NCBI GenBank assembly: GCA_934717185.1
Contig: CAKUYQ010000010.1
Span: forward strand, 23,911-87,910
Direction of reading: 5' to 3'
Source: an uncultured Bacteroidales bacterium
GTDB lineage: Bacteria > Bacteroidota > Bacteroidia > Bacteroidales > UBA932
Length of the DNA stretch: 64,000 bases
In this document: in pieces, positions 26,464-34,037 of the stretch
How the letters are laid out: each line of letters opens with the position of its first letter
Numbering within the stretch: position 1 is the first letter of the stretch
Made by a program: the position numbers and the translations under genes
Notes under the pieces: model-generated
Told to the model about the DNA's origin: nothing
The model's input: the letters and a program-made list of their open reading frames with translations, nothing else
Database searches by the model: none

Positions 26464-27084
26464 TTAATTATCAATTAAATCAGGCAATTTTACATGAACT
26501 TCATCCACAGGGAAGACATCATAGTCTTTCCCTACCAACCTTTCTCTTTTTTCATTCACTATATATTTTACCTTAGACTTTAGCAATTCTTCCAAAAGCT
26601 CTAACCTTTGAGGGGGTATTGACCTCATTGTAGGAACATTTTCAATATTTATGTCAACAACCTCTTCTATCCTTTTTGTATGTTTATTTGCGGTAAACTT
26701 AAATGTAAAGGTTCCTACTGAACTTGATGGACCTATTGCACTATTAGGGTTATACTCTGCATTTATGCTCTTTAGCTCCTCTTGTGTAAATGCCTCTTTT
26801 ATAGCTTCTTTTACAGCTGCAACATCTTCTATTTTCATTACATTGCCAAAAACTGATAATCCACCCACCAATCTTCCTCTGTCATCCATAATAGTCCATT
26901 TCCTTTTAAGACTATTATTATTGTGAAGGAAAATTTTAGTACTATAAGGTGATATTTCCACAGAATAAGTGTACTTGTCTCCTTTCACCTCAGTTTTTCC
27001 GGTATAGTAATCTTTTTTATTTTGGGCATTAACAATCCCAAACAAAGAGATTGTAACAAGCGTAAGTAATAGAAATTTCTTCAT
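26464..27084 (-). CDS. Secreted DUF5043-like protein (cassette 1)
   Basis: 206 residues with a signal peptide ending VNAQ near residue 21. The mature part is mixed alpha/beta: YYTGKTEVKGDKYTYSVE near 27-44, a WTIMDDRGRLVGG strand pair, a helix with FTQEELKSINAEY, and FKFTANKHTKRIEEVVDINI followed by a helix ending in VKYIVNEKRERLVGKDY. The layout (YY..TKTF..GYTY, then KAF...Q.K, then P..V.RKIE.ELK) matches DUF5043 and the paralogue at 31424-31987. Its function is unknown. It starts eight bases after the stop of the HEFTH lipoprotein gene (27093-28715), so the two are probably translated together. Confidence 0.65.
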   Translation of the reverse strand: MKKFLLLTLVTISLFGIVNAQNKKDYYTGKTEVKGDKYTYSVEISPYSTKIFLHNNNSLKRKWTIMDDRGRLVGGLSVFGNVMKIEDVAAVKEAIKEAFTQEELKSINAEYNPNSAIGPSSSVGTFTFKFTANKHTKRIEEVVDINIENVPTMRSIPPQRLELLEELLKSKVKYIVNEKRERLVGKDYDVFPVDEVHVKLPDLIDN

Positions 27085-27092
27085 AATATCAA

Positions 27093-28715
27093 TTATTTAA
27101 AAAGGGCTTTAAAATCATCTACCTGTTTATAAAATGTCATTTCATCCAATATGAAATTTTCATAGTAACGACGACTCCTCTCAATAATAAATTGCCTGAC
27201 TCGCTCAAATGTTTCTGCACAAGAATTATTCCAGAAAGGCATTATCTCCGTTTTCATTTTACCATATTCCACAAATTGATCGGTCAATTCAGGATAGTCA
27301 ATGAAACAAAGGTATTCAGCAATGGTTGAGATCGCTTCTGAGTTCATGTTTAAATCCAATTTAACAGACGGATACATTATCTTGTACCATATATGAGTAA
27401 ATTCATGTAATATTTCACCCAATCTGAACGTGGCATTTTCATAAAAGGTTATCCTTACGTATTTTAATTTTCCGCTCGTTTTTCCTACACCTGCTCGCGT
27501 ATCATATGCCGTAAACTGGGTTGGGTTACTTTCAAAAATTACGGGAATATTCCGGCTTCTGATATACTCCATTATTTTAGATGAATTCCCACCAATTGCA
27601 AGCAATGAAAGAGTGGGTTCTACTGCCGCCATTGTTTCCTCGGAATCGTACTTCACGCACGGAATAATGTTTGACACATGGTAACCGACTGTATCAATCG
27701 GATTGGGTGGTTCTTCCGGATCCGGTGTTGGAGTGTTATCACCTCCTCCTCTGTTATCGCTTTCGCCTTGGCAACGGCCGTTACAATATGGTGAACCGCA
27801 ATATTCACAATTGTACTCTTGTCCGGAGCATTCGCATGGTTCCTTACCACATAAAGGACACGGATTATTTCCGCAGACGCAATGTCCTTTTAGCATTCCG
27901 CACTTATCACAGTATACATATTCACCTGTTACGGTTACATTTTCCAGCCAATTAGGACAGTCACACATGTAATCAACCAACACCTTGTAACAGAATGGGC
28001 ACAACTCTATTGATTCTCCCGTTTCATACGATCCGCCTTTGGTCAATGGCATACTTTGTCCTACAATAAATCCAAAGATATTAGTATCCACAGAGCCTCT
28101 TTTCTCATGACTCTTTAATTTGACGAAGAACCTGTTCCCATTGCGGTAGTAGAACGTTTCAAGAATATCTCCCTCTACATTGGAGATAATCACATAACCG
28201 TTAAAACCTTTTCTGCTGCCCAAATATGTCCATGGGTTGTTATTTCTCTCTGCCGGAGGGGCAGAGCTTCCTATTATTGTGGCTACAAAATAATTGAAGT
28301 TGCCAGACTTTTTTGACTTTCTTATTACGAGATTAGATTGTACTCTCACATTCTCTGACACAAAGCGGTGTTTGCCATCTTGTGGGTAGAATATTGCAGC
28401 CCTCATGGCAAAGTCTCTTGAAAGAGGAATCTCCAAAGTAGTGAATCTGTCATTCTCTGCAGAGATAAACTTGTCCCATGCAGGCACAAGATTCCCTCCT
28501 GAGAAAATATCATCTGTCTTTGTTTCCGGTGGTATCAACAACTGCGGCATGCTCAAATCCGTGGCATTCTCCTCAAAATAGGCACGCGCCTCTTCAACAG
28601 CCGGATTGAGACAACGTTTGTCTCCGTCAAACCATTCATGAGAGCAGGAGTGGAACGCAAGGATTGCCATAAGGCAAAGGATGTGTAAGAGTCCTTTTTT
28701 TATGTTCAGTTTCAT
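27093..28715 (-). CDS. Modular Cys-rich lipoprotein with C-terminal HEXXH peptidase-like domain
   Basis: 540 residues in four parts. (1) Lipoprotein signal HILCLMAILAFHSC, residues 1-25 or so. (2) An N-terminal domain (about 26-235) with ARAYFEENATDL and LVIRKSKKSGNF, shared with the protein at 29890-31401. (3) A zinc-ribbon-like Cys-rich linker (about 236-330) with many CxxC pairs (CPFC, CDKCG, CPLCG, CEYCGSPYCNGRC) and a Pro-rich tail. (4) A unique C-terminal domain with HEFTH at 437-441 and NSEAISTIAEYL, Glu460, a gluzincin-like HEXXH...E arrangement. It may be a secreted metallopeptidase; activity is inferred. It is translated with the DUF5043 gene downstream. Confidence 0.8.
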   Translation of the reverse strand: MKLNIKKGLLHILCLMAILAFHSCSHEWFDGDKRCLNPAVEEARAYFEENATDLSMPQLLIPPETKTDDIFSGGNLVPAWDKFISAENDRFTTLEIPLSRDFAMRAAIFYPQDGKHRFVSENVRVQSNLVIRKSKKSGNFNYFVATIIGSSAPPAERNNNPWTYLGSRKGFNGYVIISNVEGDILETFYYRNGNRFFVKLKSHEKRGSVDTNIFGFIVGQSMPLTKGGSYETGESIELCPFCYKVLVDYMCDCPNWLENVTVTGEYVYCDKCGMLKGHCVCGNNPCPLCGKEPCECSGQEYNCEYCGSPYCNGRCQGESDNRGGGDNTPTPDPEEPPNPIDTVGYHVSNIIPCVKYDSEETMAAVEPTLSLLAIGGNSSKIMEYIRSRNIPVIFESNPTQFTAYDTRAGVGKTSGKLKYVRITFYENATFRLGEILHEFTHIWYKIMYPSVKLDLNMNSEAISTIAEYLCFIDYPELTDQFVEYGKMKTEIMPFWNNSCAETFERVRQFIIERSRRYYENFILDEMTFYKQVDDFKALFK

Positions 28716-28808
28716 AAAATATATATTTTGCGGTTAATAATTGTCTCCCTGCCAACATTTGTAATGCTACAAAATATCCTGTTAATTTACAAATATTTAG
28801 AAGACTAT

Positions 28809-29741
28809 TTACCTCCTTAATATAAAATCATGGCCTTCTTTATGAGAACATAAAATTATAATATTCTTTTCATCTGATAATTTAATGGAAAACACAATTG
28901 TATCATTTTTATTTTGTTTATCATAAAACGGATTCTTTACAACAATGTATTTACCCTTTGCATTTGTTAGCTTACTTAAATCAAAGTGGCTGTCTGGCAA
29001 ATCAGATAAATAATAGCAGGACCTATATATCTCTTCCGTTGTAATTCCGTTAGAGTTGTTTTTCTGTAAAAGAGATATGCATCCATTTTTTGAAAAGGTT
29101 ACAATAGTAACTAAAGATTCGTCTACCCTCCATTCCCCAAGCAAGTTGTTGTTATTTACATACGAGGCATTTACATTATTACATGGATGAATGTGAGAGC
29201 CAATGAGTATAGGCATTTTAGTATTTGTCTTGGATGTGTCTTCTTTCATTATTATTTTGGCCGGGGTATCATAAAACCGTGATTTAAATACGAAAGTACG
29301 TTCATTTTCATTGCTACCTCCTTTTTCAAGCATTATACAGATGGGTTTCCCGTTTGCAACATCTTCACTATTAGACATGATTATATATTTTCCACGTTTA
29401 TTTGACATTTTTTCAGTATCAAATGTATCATCTATTGTATCTGATAAATAAAATAAACTTAAAAAAAGAGTTTTACTGACGGATGTTATGGTGTTGCGCC
29501 TACTTCCCGAAAGTATTAAATTATTTTCGGTAAAAGATAGATAGAAGTCAATATCCTCAACCTCAACACCATCTATAGATTTCCAAATCCATTTACCTTT
29601 TATAGTTTCTATGGTTATATTTTCTACATCTTTTTGCATTATGTTCTCCGGACATTGATAATCAACTTCAATAGTGTTTGCAGACATGAAAGTCGTACAC
29701 ACTAAAATAAATAATAAAACTGTAAAATAATTTGGTTTCAT
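28809..29741 (-). CDS. Secreted protein with two copies of a YYLSD...FD...RGKY domain
   Basis: 310 residues with an N-terminal signal (MKPNYFTVLLFILVCTTFMSA). I recognise no named family. The mature part is an internal duplication. Copy 1 (about 46-165) has GKWIWKSIDG, then LFYLSDTIDDTFDTEKMSNK and RGKYIIM. Copy 2 (about 195-305) has GEWRVDES, then CYYLSDLPDSHFDLSKLTNA and KGKYIVV. The start GxW and the beta pattern suggest a lipocalin-like barrel. One copy of the same domain is in the product of 32414-33037. It is preceded by leader element copy 2 (29742-29886). Possible roles are inhibitor or immunity partner of the modular peptidases nearby, by position only. Confidence 0.7.
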   Translation of the reverse strand: MKPNYFTVLLFILVCTTFMSANTIEVDYQCPENIMQKDVENITIETIKGKWIWKSIDGVEVEDIDFYLSFTENNLILSGSRRNTITSVSKTLFLSLFYLSDTIDDTFDTEKMSNKRGKYIIMSNSEDVANGKPICIMLEKGGSNENERTFVFKSRFYDTPAKIIMKEDTSKTNTKMPILIGSHIHPCNNVNASYVNNNNLLGEWRVDESLVTIVTFSKNGCISLLQKNNSNGITTEEIYRSCYYLSDLPDSHFDLSKLTNAKGKYIVVKNPFYDKQNKNDTIVFSIKLSDEKNIIILCSHKEGHDFILRR

Positions 29742-29886
29742 GCTATCAGAATTTTTAATTTCAAAATAATAATTAAAAATTTGTGAGAGTCTGATAGCCG
29801 TTCACTACCGTTCTCTCTCACAATGAAAATCTTTGATATTTCAACTTGGACGAATTGATTTCAAAGATTTTCATGTCCAGTTTCAT
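29742..29886 (-). repeat. Three-copy leader element, copy 2
   Basis: Minus-strand order as in copy 1. The leader ORF runs 29886-29818 and encodes MKLDMKIFEINSSKLKYQRF plus two residues, because the early stop of the other copies is lost. Hairpins GAAAATCTTTGA/TCAAAGATTTTC, GTGAGAG.../CTCTCAC and the A/T-rich AAATTTTTAATT stem are kept. Its leader ATG lies three bases after the stop of the upstream C39-like gene (29890), so here the element is inside a transcription unit. Confidence 0.85.
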
Positions 29887-29889
29887 AAA

Positions 29890-31401
29890 TCATTTGCCTC
29901 CATTATAGTTAGGGTTTATATCTGTTATAACAGCTTTGTCTATAGTATCAATATCGCCTTCGTAAGCCTCTCTTAAGTCGCCGGTGTATGGATCCATGTA
30001 GATTAATTTTCCATCTGGATAATAACCTATTATTACTATACAGTGACCATAATTGTTACCATTTTCATCTTTACCGGCTATAAAATACTCAATTATAGGG
30101 TAGCCTGCATCTAACGCATTCGTGTATCCATTAAATTCAATTGTGTTAAATACATAGCTTACAAATGGTAAAAATTTTGTACTCTCTATACCTCCAATAA
30201 ATGCATTAGACCACTCTACATTATACAGCTCACTGTATGTACCCAATAAACTAAATCTACTTATCTCGTGGTTCAAGTATGAACTGATATATTCCATGCT
30301 GCAAAAAACACATAAAGAAGTGCCATCACCTTGTGGAGTCATTTCATAAAAACTGGATGGAACAATAATCCTGTAACCTTTCTTTCGCTTAAATTTTTCT
30401 CCTAATATTTTTTTACTTGGATGTTCTCCTGTGTTATTTCCATGCCCCCCTCCGTCGCCTGTATGTTGACACTCTCCACTGCAATAGGTACTACCACATA
30501 GGGGACAGGCTCCGTCATTTGGATTTTCAGGACCGGGATCCGGTGTTGGTGTCGGTTCTGGTTGACATGTGCATGATTCCACAAGTTTGCCACATCCTCG
30601 GCAGAAAAAATACGCTTCACCTCCTCCTATCTCTTGTGGCTCAGCCCCGCATATAGCACATACTCCACTGTCAAAATCTGTCAGGGAATGACAGTGGTAA
30701 CAATATGAATCCCCATCTTCCCCCGATTGATGTCCGCCACCGCCCTTTGTTGCTATGCTTGTCTCTGTAAATGAAAATCCTACCGATACCTGCAGGTGCT
30801 TGTTGGCTTTCTTCTCTTCTGCCGTATAATGGCCAATATGCATCTTAAATCGCTTGCCTCCCATGTAATAGAATACCTCTTCACACTTACCGGCTTCATT
30901 GGAGATGAGCATAAAGCCTCTGAATTTGGTTCTGTCTCCTGTAAATAAATATGGGTTTGCATTCTTGTCCTTTGATATTCCAACTACAGTTGTGATGAAT
31001 CTGCGCATTTTGCCGGTCGCGTTATACTTCTGTATTACCAAATGTGATTCTACCTTTACATCATCTGCAGTACCCTCTTTCAACCCGAATAATGTTGTTG
31101 TTAAAGCTGCCCCTAACCTGTTAGGTTCCAATATTGGAATCATCACAACCTCTGAGTTAGGCGTTGTTCCATGTTTGGCGTTTTTCCACTGCGGAACAAT
31201 ATTGTCATCTGCTTTTGTTGGAGTACGGGAATATACAAGTTCATTATACCTTAGATCCGTTGCATTGTTTTCAAAGTATGCACGAGCCTCGTCTACTGAA
31301 AAATCTAAATTGCGTTTGTCTCCGTCAAACCTTTCATGAGAGCAGGAGTGGAACGCAAGGATTGCCATAAGGCAAAGAATGTGTAAGAGCCCTTTTTTCA
31401 T
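29890..31401 (-). CDS. Modular Cys-rich lipoprotein with C-terminal C39/papain-like cysteine peptidase domain
   Basis: 503 residues, built like 27093-28715: lipoprotein signal (HILCLMAILAFHSC), shared N-domain with ARAYFENNATDL and LVIQKYNATGK, a Cys-rich zinc-ribbon-like linker (CYHCHS, CAICGAEP, CRGCGKL, CPLCGSTYCSGECQ) with a PTPTPDPGP run. The C-terminal domain differs: GDGTSLCVFCSMEY (Cys364 and Cys367), then GHCIVIIGYY with His453, then IYMDP with Asp470. That is the Cys-His-Asp order of C39/papain-like peptidases. The nucleophile is probably Cys364. It lies 22 bases after the DUF5043 gene of its cassette. Secreted peptidase activity is inferred. Confidence 0.8.
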   Translation of the reverse strand: MKKGLLHILCLMAILAFHSCSHERFDGDKRNLDFSVDEARAYFENNATDLRYNELVYSRTPTKADDNIVPQWKNAKHGTTPNSEVVMIPILEPNRLGAALTTTLFGLKEGTADDVKVESHLVIQKYNATGKMRRFITTVVGISKDKNANPYLFTGDRTKFRGFMLISNEAGKCEEVFYYMGGKRFKMHIGHYTAEEKKANKHLQVSVGFSFTETSIATKGGGGHQSGEDGDSYCYHCHSLTDFDSGVCAICGAEPQEIGGGEAYFFCRGCGKLVESCTCQPEPTPTPDPGPENPNDGACPLCGSTYCSGECQHTGDGGGHGNNTGEHPSKKILGEKFKRKKGYRIIVPSSFYEMTPQGDGTSLCVFCSMEYISSYLNHEISRFSLLGTYSELYNVEWSNAFIGGIESTKFLPFVSYVFNTIEFNGYTNALDAGYPIIEYFIAGKDENGNNYGHCIVIIGYYPDGKLIYMDPYTGDLREAYEGDIDTIDKAVITDINPNYNGGK

Positions 31402-31423
31402 AAAAAATGTTTTTTTAGGTTCA

Positions 31424-31987
31424 TTAGTAATGTTCTTTTCTTATATCATTAGGGTAGCAATATGTAACACTTGTCACATAATTCATGCGCTTTCCTGCTT
31501 TTGTGCGCCTGAATTTGAGCCGTTTTTTTATTTCCAGCTCAATTTTCCGGTAATAATAGACCGGTATTTTAGAGAAATAATCATCTTTGGAAAAATGAAA
31601 TAGCACACCATCGACTCTACCGGAACTGCTGTTGATATAAAGTTCTATCATAAAATATTCATCACCGATATTTTTGAGTTGCTCATCTGTAAACGTCTTC
31701 TGCACCACACGCTTTATCCATGGCTTGTGGAATGGGGTTTTAAGCTCATATGTAAGAAATTCAGGAACTTCACCTGTATCCATATATATCTTTTGTATGT
31801 TAACCCATTTGTTATCTGCATTGTATAATTCGACAAAGCCTGCGCCGGACTTACTTTTGTAGGCATATCCATCCTCATAAAATGTCTTACTCTCATTATA
31901 ATAATTTATATCTGCACTGTTTTCCTGCGAGTATGCATACAAGCTACAGCTTATAATCGTGAATATTAACAATAATCGTTTCATCAT
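31424..31987 (-). CDS. Secreted DUF5043 protein (cassette 2)
   Basis: I start the gene at the MMKRLLLIF Met (31987) because the longer frame from 32011 would put MLIFLYCF before an already complete signal peptide. The signal is MKRLLLIFTIISCSLYAYSQ. The mature 165 residues have YYNESKTFYEDGYAYKSKSG, FVELYNADNKWVNIQ, a helix with FTDEQLKNIGDEY, then ELYINSSSGRVDGVLFHFS and PVYYYRKIELEIKKRLKFR. This is a good DUF5043 pattern. Function unknown. It precedes the C39-like lipoprotein gene by 22 bases, the reverse order of cassette 1, where DUF5043 follows the peptidase-like gene. Confidence 0.72.
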   Translation of the reverse strand: MMKRLLLIFTIISCSLYAYSQENSADINYYNESKTFYEDGYAYKSKSGAGFVELYNADNKWVNIQKIYMDTGEVPEFLTYELKTPFHKPWIKRVVQKTFTDEQLKNIGDEYFMIELYINSSSGRVDGVLFHFSKDDYFSKIPVYYYRKIELEIKKRLKFRRTKAGKRMNYVTSVTYCYPNDIRKEHY

Positions 31988-32138
31988 AAAGCAATACAAA
32001 AAAATTAACAATTTGCAGCTTTTGTCTTAGCATTTCTTTTTGCGGTGAAGTATTCAAAAAACTGTGCGAAATGGTCGTTATTAACTTATAAAAACCTAAT
32101 TTTAGAGCAAATGTTAATTATTTTTTAACCATTTATTG

Positions 32139-32146
32139 CAAATATA
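32139..32146 (-). promoter_or_regulatory. Candidate -7 box for the DUF5043/C39 lipoprotein operon
   Basis: Minus-strand TATATTTG, an exact TAnnTTTG match, with a GTTTAG about 20 bases further upstream in the -33 place. It would leave a leader of about 145 bases before 31987. The rest of 32012-32206 is A/T-rich without other visible signals. Confidence 0.5.
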
Positions 32147-32206
32147 GTTTAATTTTTTAACTAAACAAGTAAATTTAGCTAAAATAAAGCAGAGCCTGAT
32201 TATACA

Positions 32207-32403
32207 GAATACACCTAATCTTACAGCACCTGCACGTGCAACAACCGCTATCTTAAATACCCAAAATTATCGGGAAGAGAATGGCTATAGAAAAAGTATC
32301 TACCGTTAATCCTCTAAAGACGTAACCCGAAAGAGGGGATGCCAATGCAATAATCGATATTGCATATAGCGGTATATTCTCTTTCGGGTTACAGTGCTTC
32401 ATG
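32207..32403 (-). pseudogene. Decayed remnant of a second O-antigen-ligase-like gene
   Basis: Two blocks match the ligase gene at 24503-26437 and nothing else here. Plus-strand AAATACCCAAAATTATCGGG at 32255-32274 corresponds to 25185-25204, and the block from CCTCTAAAGA through ACCCGAAAGAGGGG to the CGGTATATTCTCTTTCGGG end (32310-32390) corresponds to 26345-26425, the N-terminal codons. About 1.1 kb between the blocks is gone. The order and strand are kept, so this is an internal deletion of a paralogue. Confidence 0.8.
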
Positions 32404-32413
32404 GCTGAATATC

Positions 32414-33037
32414 TTATTCTTTAGAACACTCCCAAAATACAAAACCGTAATCTTCAAATGGTATTGTGAGGTAACCGTTCTTTATCACATCCTCGTATGG
32501 TTCCTTTAGGGGTTTTAAAGAATACATAGCTAAACATGAATTATCATATATTTCCAATAAAGATCCATCCGAACATTTGACAATCCTTTTCACAGCAGCT
32601 GTATTCACACCATTCTTTAAGGTAATGAGATATTTGCCTCTTTCATTTCCTATCTTTGTAGTGTCAAACTGCAAATCAGGTGTGTCAGATAAATAATAAT
32701 AGTTTTCTTCTCTGTAATTAGGGTTTTTGTACTGGTTTTCACTACTCACATCCAATTGATATTTGCCATTTTTGTAAAAAGTATATATCCAATATCCACC
32801 TGAACCACATATCTTAGTGTAAAGAGATAACCAATGGTGTTTAGTCAGATCTTCTAAAGTACAGTTTTTTGCATCAAACACTACCGGTATCCGTTTTGAA
32901 AAAATCTTATCCAAAGAATCCGCGCTTACTCTCTCTGAATAATAGTTTATAGGGTCGCCTATTATTGTTTGAGCATTACCACTTTTGACCATGATAAATG
33001 CAATAGCAAATACTATGACGATTAGTACTTTTCTCAT
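32414..33037 (-). CDS. Secreted protein with one YYLSD...FD...RGKY domain
   Basis: 207 residues with a signal peptide (MRKVLIVIVFAIAFIMVKSGNAQ). The mature part holds SADSLDKIFSKRIPVVFD, then HHWLSLYTKICGSGGYWIYT and FYKNGKYQLDV, then YYYLSDTPDLQFDTTKIGNE and RGKYLITL. The second half matches both repeats of 28809-29741 (YLSD.PD..FD..K..N.RGKY). I do not know this family by name. It starts 15 bases after the stop of the truncated lipoprotein gene 33052-33384, so both would be read from the promoter upstream of leader element copy 3. The gene itself looks intact. Confidence 0.68.
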   Translation of the reverse strand: MRKVLIVIVFAIAFIMVKSGNAQTIIGDPINYYSERVSADSLDKIFSKRIPVVFDAKNCTLEDLTKHHWLSLYTKICGSGGYWIYTFYKNGKYQLDVSSENQYKNPNYREENYYYLSDTPDLQFDTTKIGNERGKYLITLKNGVNTAAVKRIVKCSDGSLLEIYDNSCLAMYSLKPLKEPYEDVIKNGYLTIPFEDYGFVFWECSKE

Positions 33038-33051
33038 ATTCTGCGTAATAT

Positions 33052-33384
33052 TTAATATTTATTTCCTGTAATTACATAAACATAATTCCCTTTTATAATA
33101 TTTTTTTCACACTCTTTTAATGAGGAGGATTCAGGATCCATATAGATTAATGTACCATCCGGATAATATCCTACTATAACTATATTGTCATCTGCTTTTG
33201 TTGGAGTACTGGAATAAACAAGTTCGTTGTACCTCAGATCCGTTGCATTGTTTTCAAAGTATGCACGAGCCTCGTCTACTGAAAAATCTAAATTGCGTTT
33301 GTCTCTGCTAAACCTTTCATGAGAGCAGGAGTGGAACGCAAGGATTGCCATAAGGCAAAGAATGTGTAAGAGTCCTTTTTTCAT
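33052..33384 (-). pseudogene. Internal-deletion derivative of a modular Cys-rich lipoprotein gene
   Basis: 110 codons remain open. The first 67 codons (signal HILCLMAILAFHSC, ARAYFENNATDL, ELVYSSTPTKADDNIV) match the N-terminus of 29890-31401 almost exactly. They are joined directly to IVGYYPDGTLIYMDP, the segment just after the active-site His of that protein's peptidase domain. The linker, the Cys nucleophile and the His are deleted. The short remaining tail is unlike the paralogue. The join is in frame, so a small secreted lipoprotein could still be made, but not a peptidase. Confidence 0.8.
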
Positions 33385-33530
33385 ACTATCAAAATTTTTA
33401 ATTTAAAAAATAATAATTAAAAATTTGTGAGAGTCTGATAGCCGTTCACTATCGTTCTCTCTCACGATGAAAATCTTTGATATCAAGCCTTGGACGAATT
33501 AATTTCAAAGATTTTCATGTTCGGTTTCAT
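33385..33530 (-). repeat. Three-copy leader element, copy 3
   Basis: The leader ORF runs 33530-33483 and encodes MKPNMKIFEINSSKA. Hairpin 1 overlaps it, hairpin 2 (GTGAGAGAGAACGATAGTGA with the CTATCAGACTCTCAC arm) and the A/T hairpin 3 follow, then the start codon of the truncated lipoprotein gene at 33384. It matches copy 1 at all but a few positions. Confidence 0.85.
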
Positions 33531-33616
33531 AAAAATGATTTTTAAATGTAAATAATCTGGACACTGTGCCGAAATGGGACAACGGATACTACCGGCACTT
33601 TCTAATGATACTATTG

Positions 33617-33624
33617 CAAAGATA
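33617..33624 (-). promoter_or_regulatory. Candidate -7 box upstream of leader element copy 3
   Basis: Minus-strand TATCTTTG, an exact TAnnTTTG match, about 87 bases before the leader ORF start at 33530. No clear -33 box. Confidence 0.4.
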
Positions 33625-33641
33625 AAAATTATTATTGCAAT

Positions 33642-33856
33642 AGCCAACGCCCTCAATTAAGTTTATAGTTCATAGTTAAGAGTTTATAGTAAATTGTAAA
33701 GTCTAAAAGATGGTTATTCCCAACTTTACCACTATTAACATTAAAGCTGACTATAAACAATAAACTCTCAACTATTAACTTTTATTCAGCTCTCTATACA
33801 TTTTTTACACTAAAACAGCCAACGCCAAAGCCAACGCCAAAGCCAACGCCAAAGCC
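33642..33856. repeat. Intergenic repeat block C (GCCAACGCC and TTTATAG words)
   Basis: Contains GCCAACGCC at its left end, then AGTTTATAGTTCATAGTTAA and related words, their reverse forms (ACTATAAACAATAAACTC), and three GCCAACGCCAAA units near 33819-33855. It shares words with blocks D (37431-37600) and E (55871-56040). It fills most of the 500-base gap before the Tricorn-like gene. Confidence 0.65.
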
Positions 33857-33928
33857 GGACATGTATGTAATTTGTTAAATTATTTGGCAATTTGTATCTG
33901 TAATTACACAGCATACAGAAATTGTAAT

Positions 33929-33936
33929 TAAATTTG
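33929..33936 (+). promoter_or_regulatory. Candidate -7 box of the Tricorn-like protease gene
   Basis: TAAATTTG, an exact TAnnTTTG match, about 100 bases before the start codon at 34038. A TTGTCGGGAAG copy (33966-33976) lies in the leader. Confidence 0.4.
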
Positions 33937-34037
33937 CTGTGGGTGCTTTGCCTGCGCTTGAATGATTGTCGGGAAGCAAGGCGCGGTAAATGTGAAATTT
34001 ATGTAACTAACTTATTTATAATTAATAACACTTTCTT

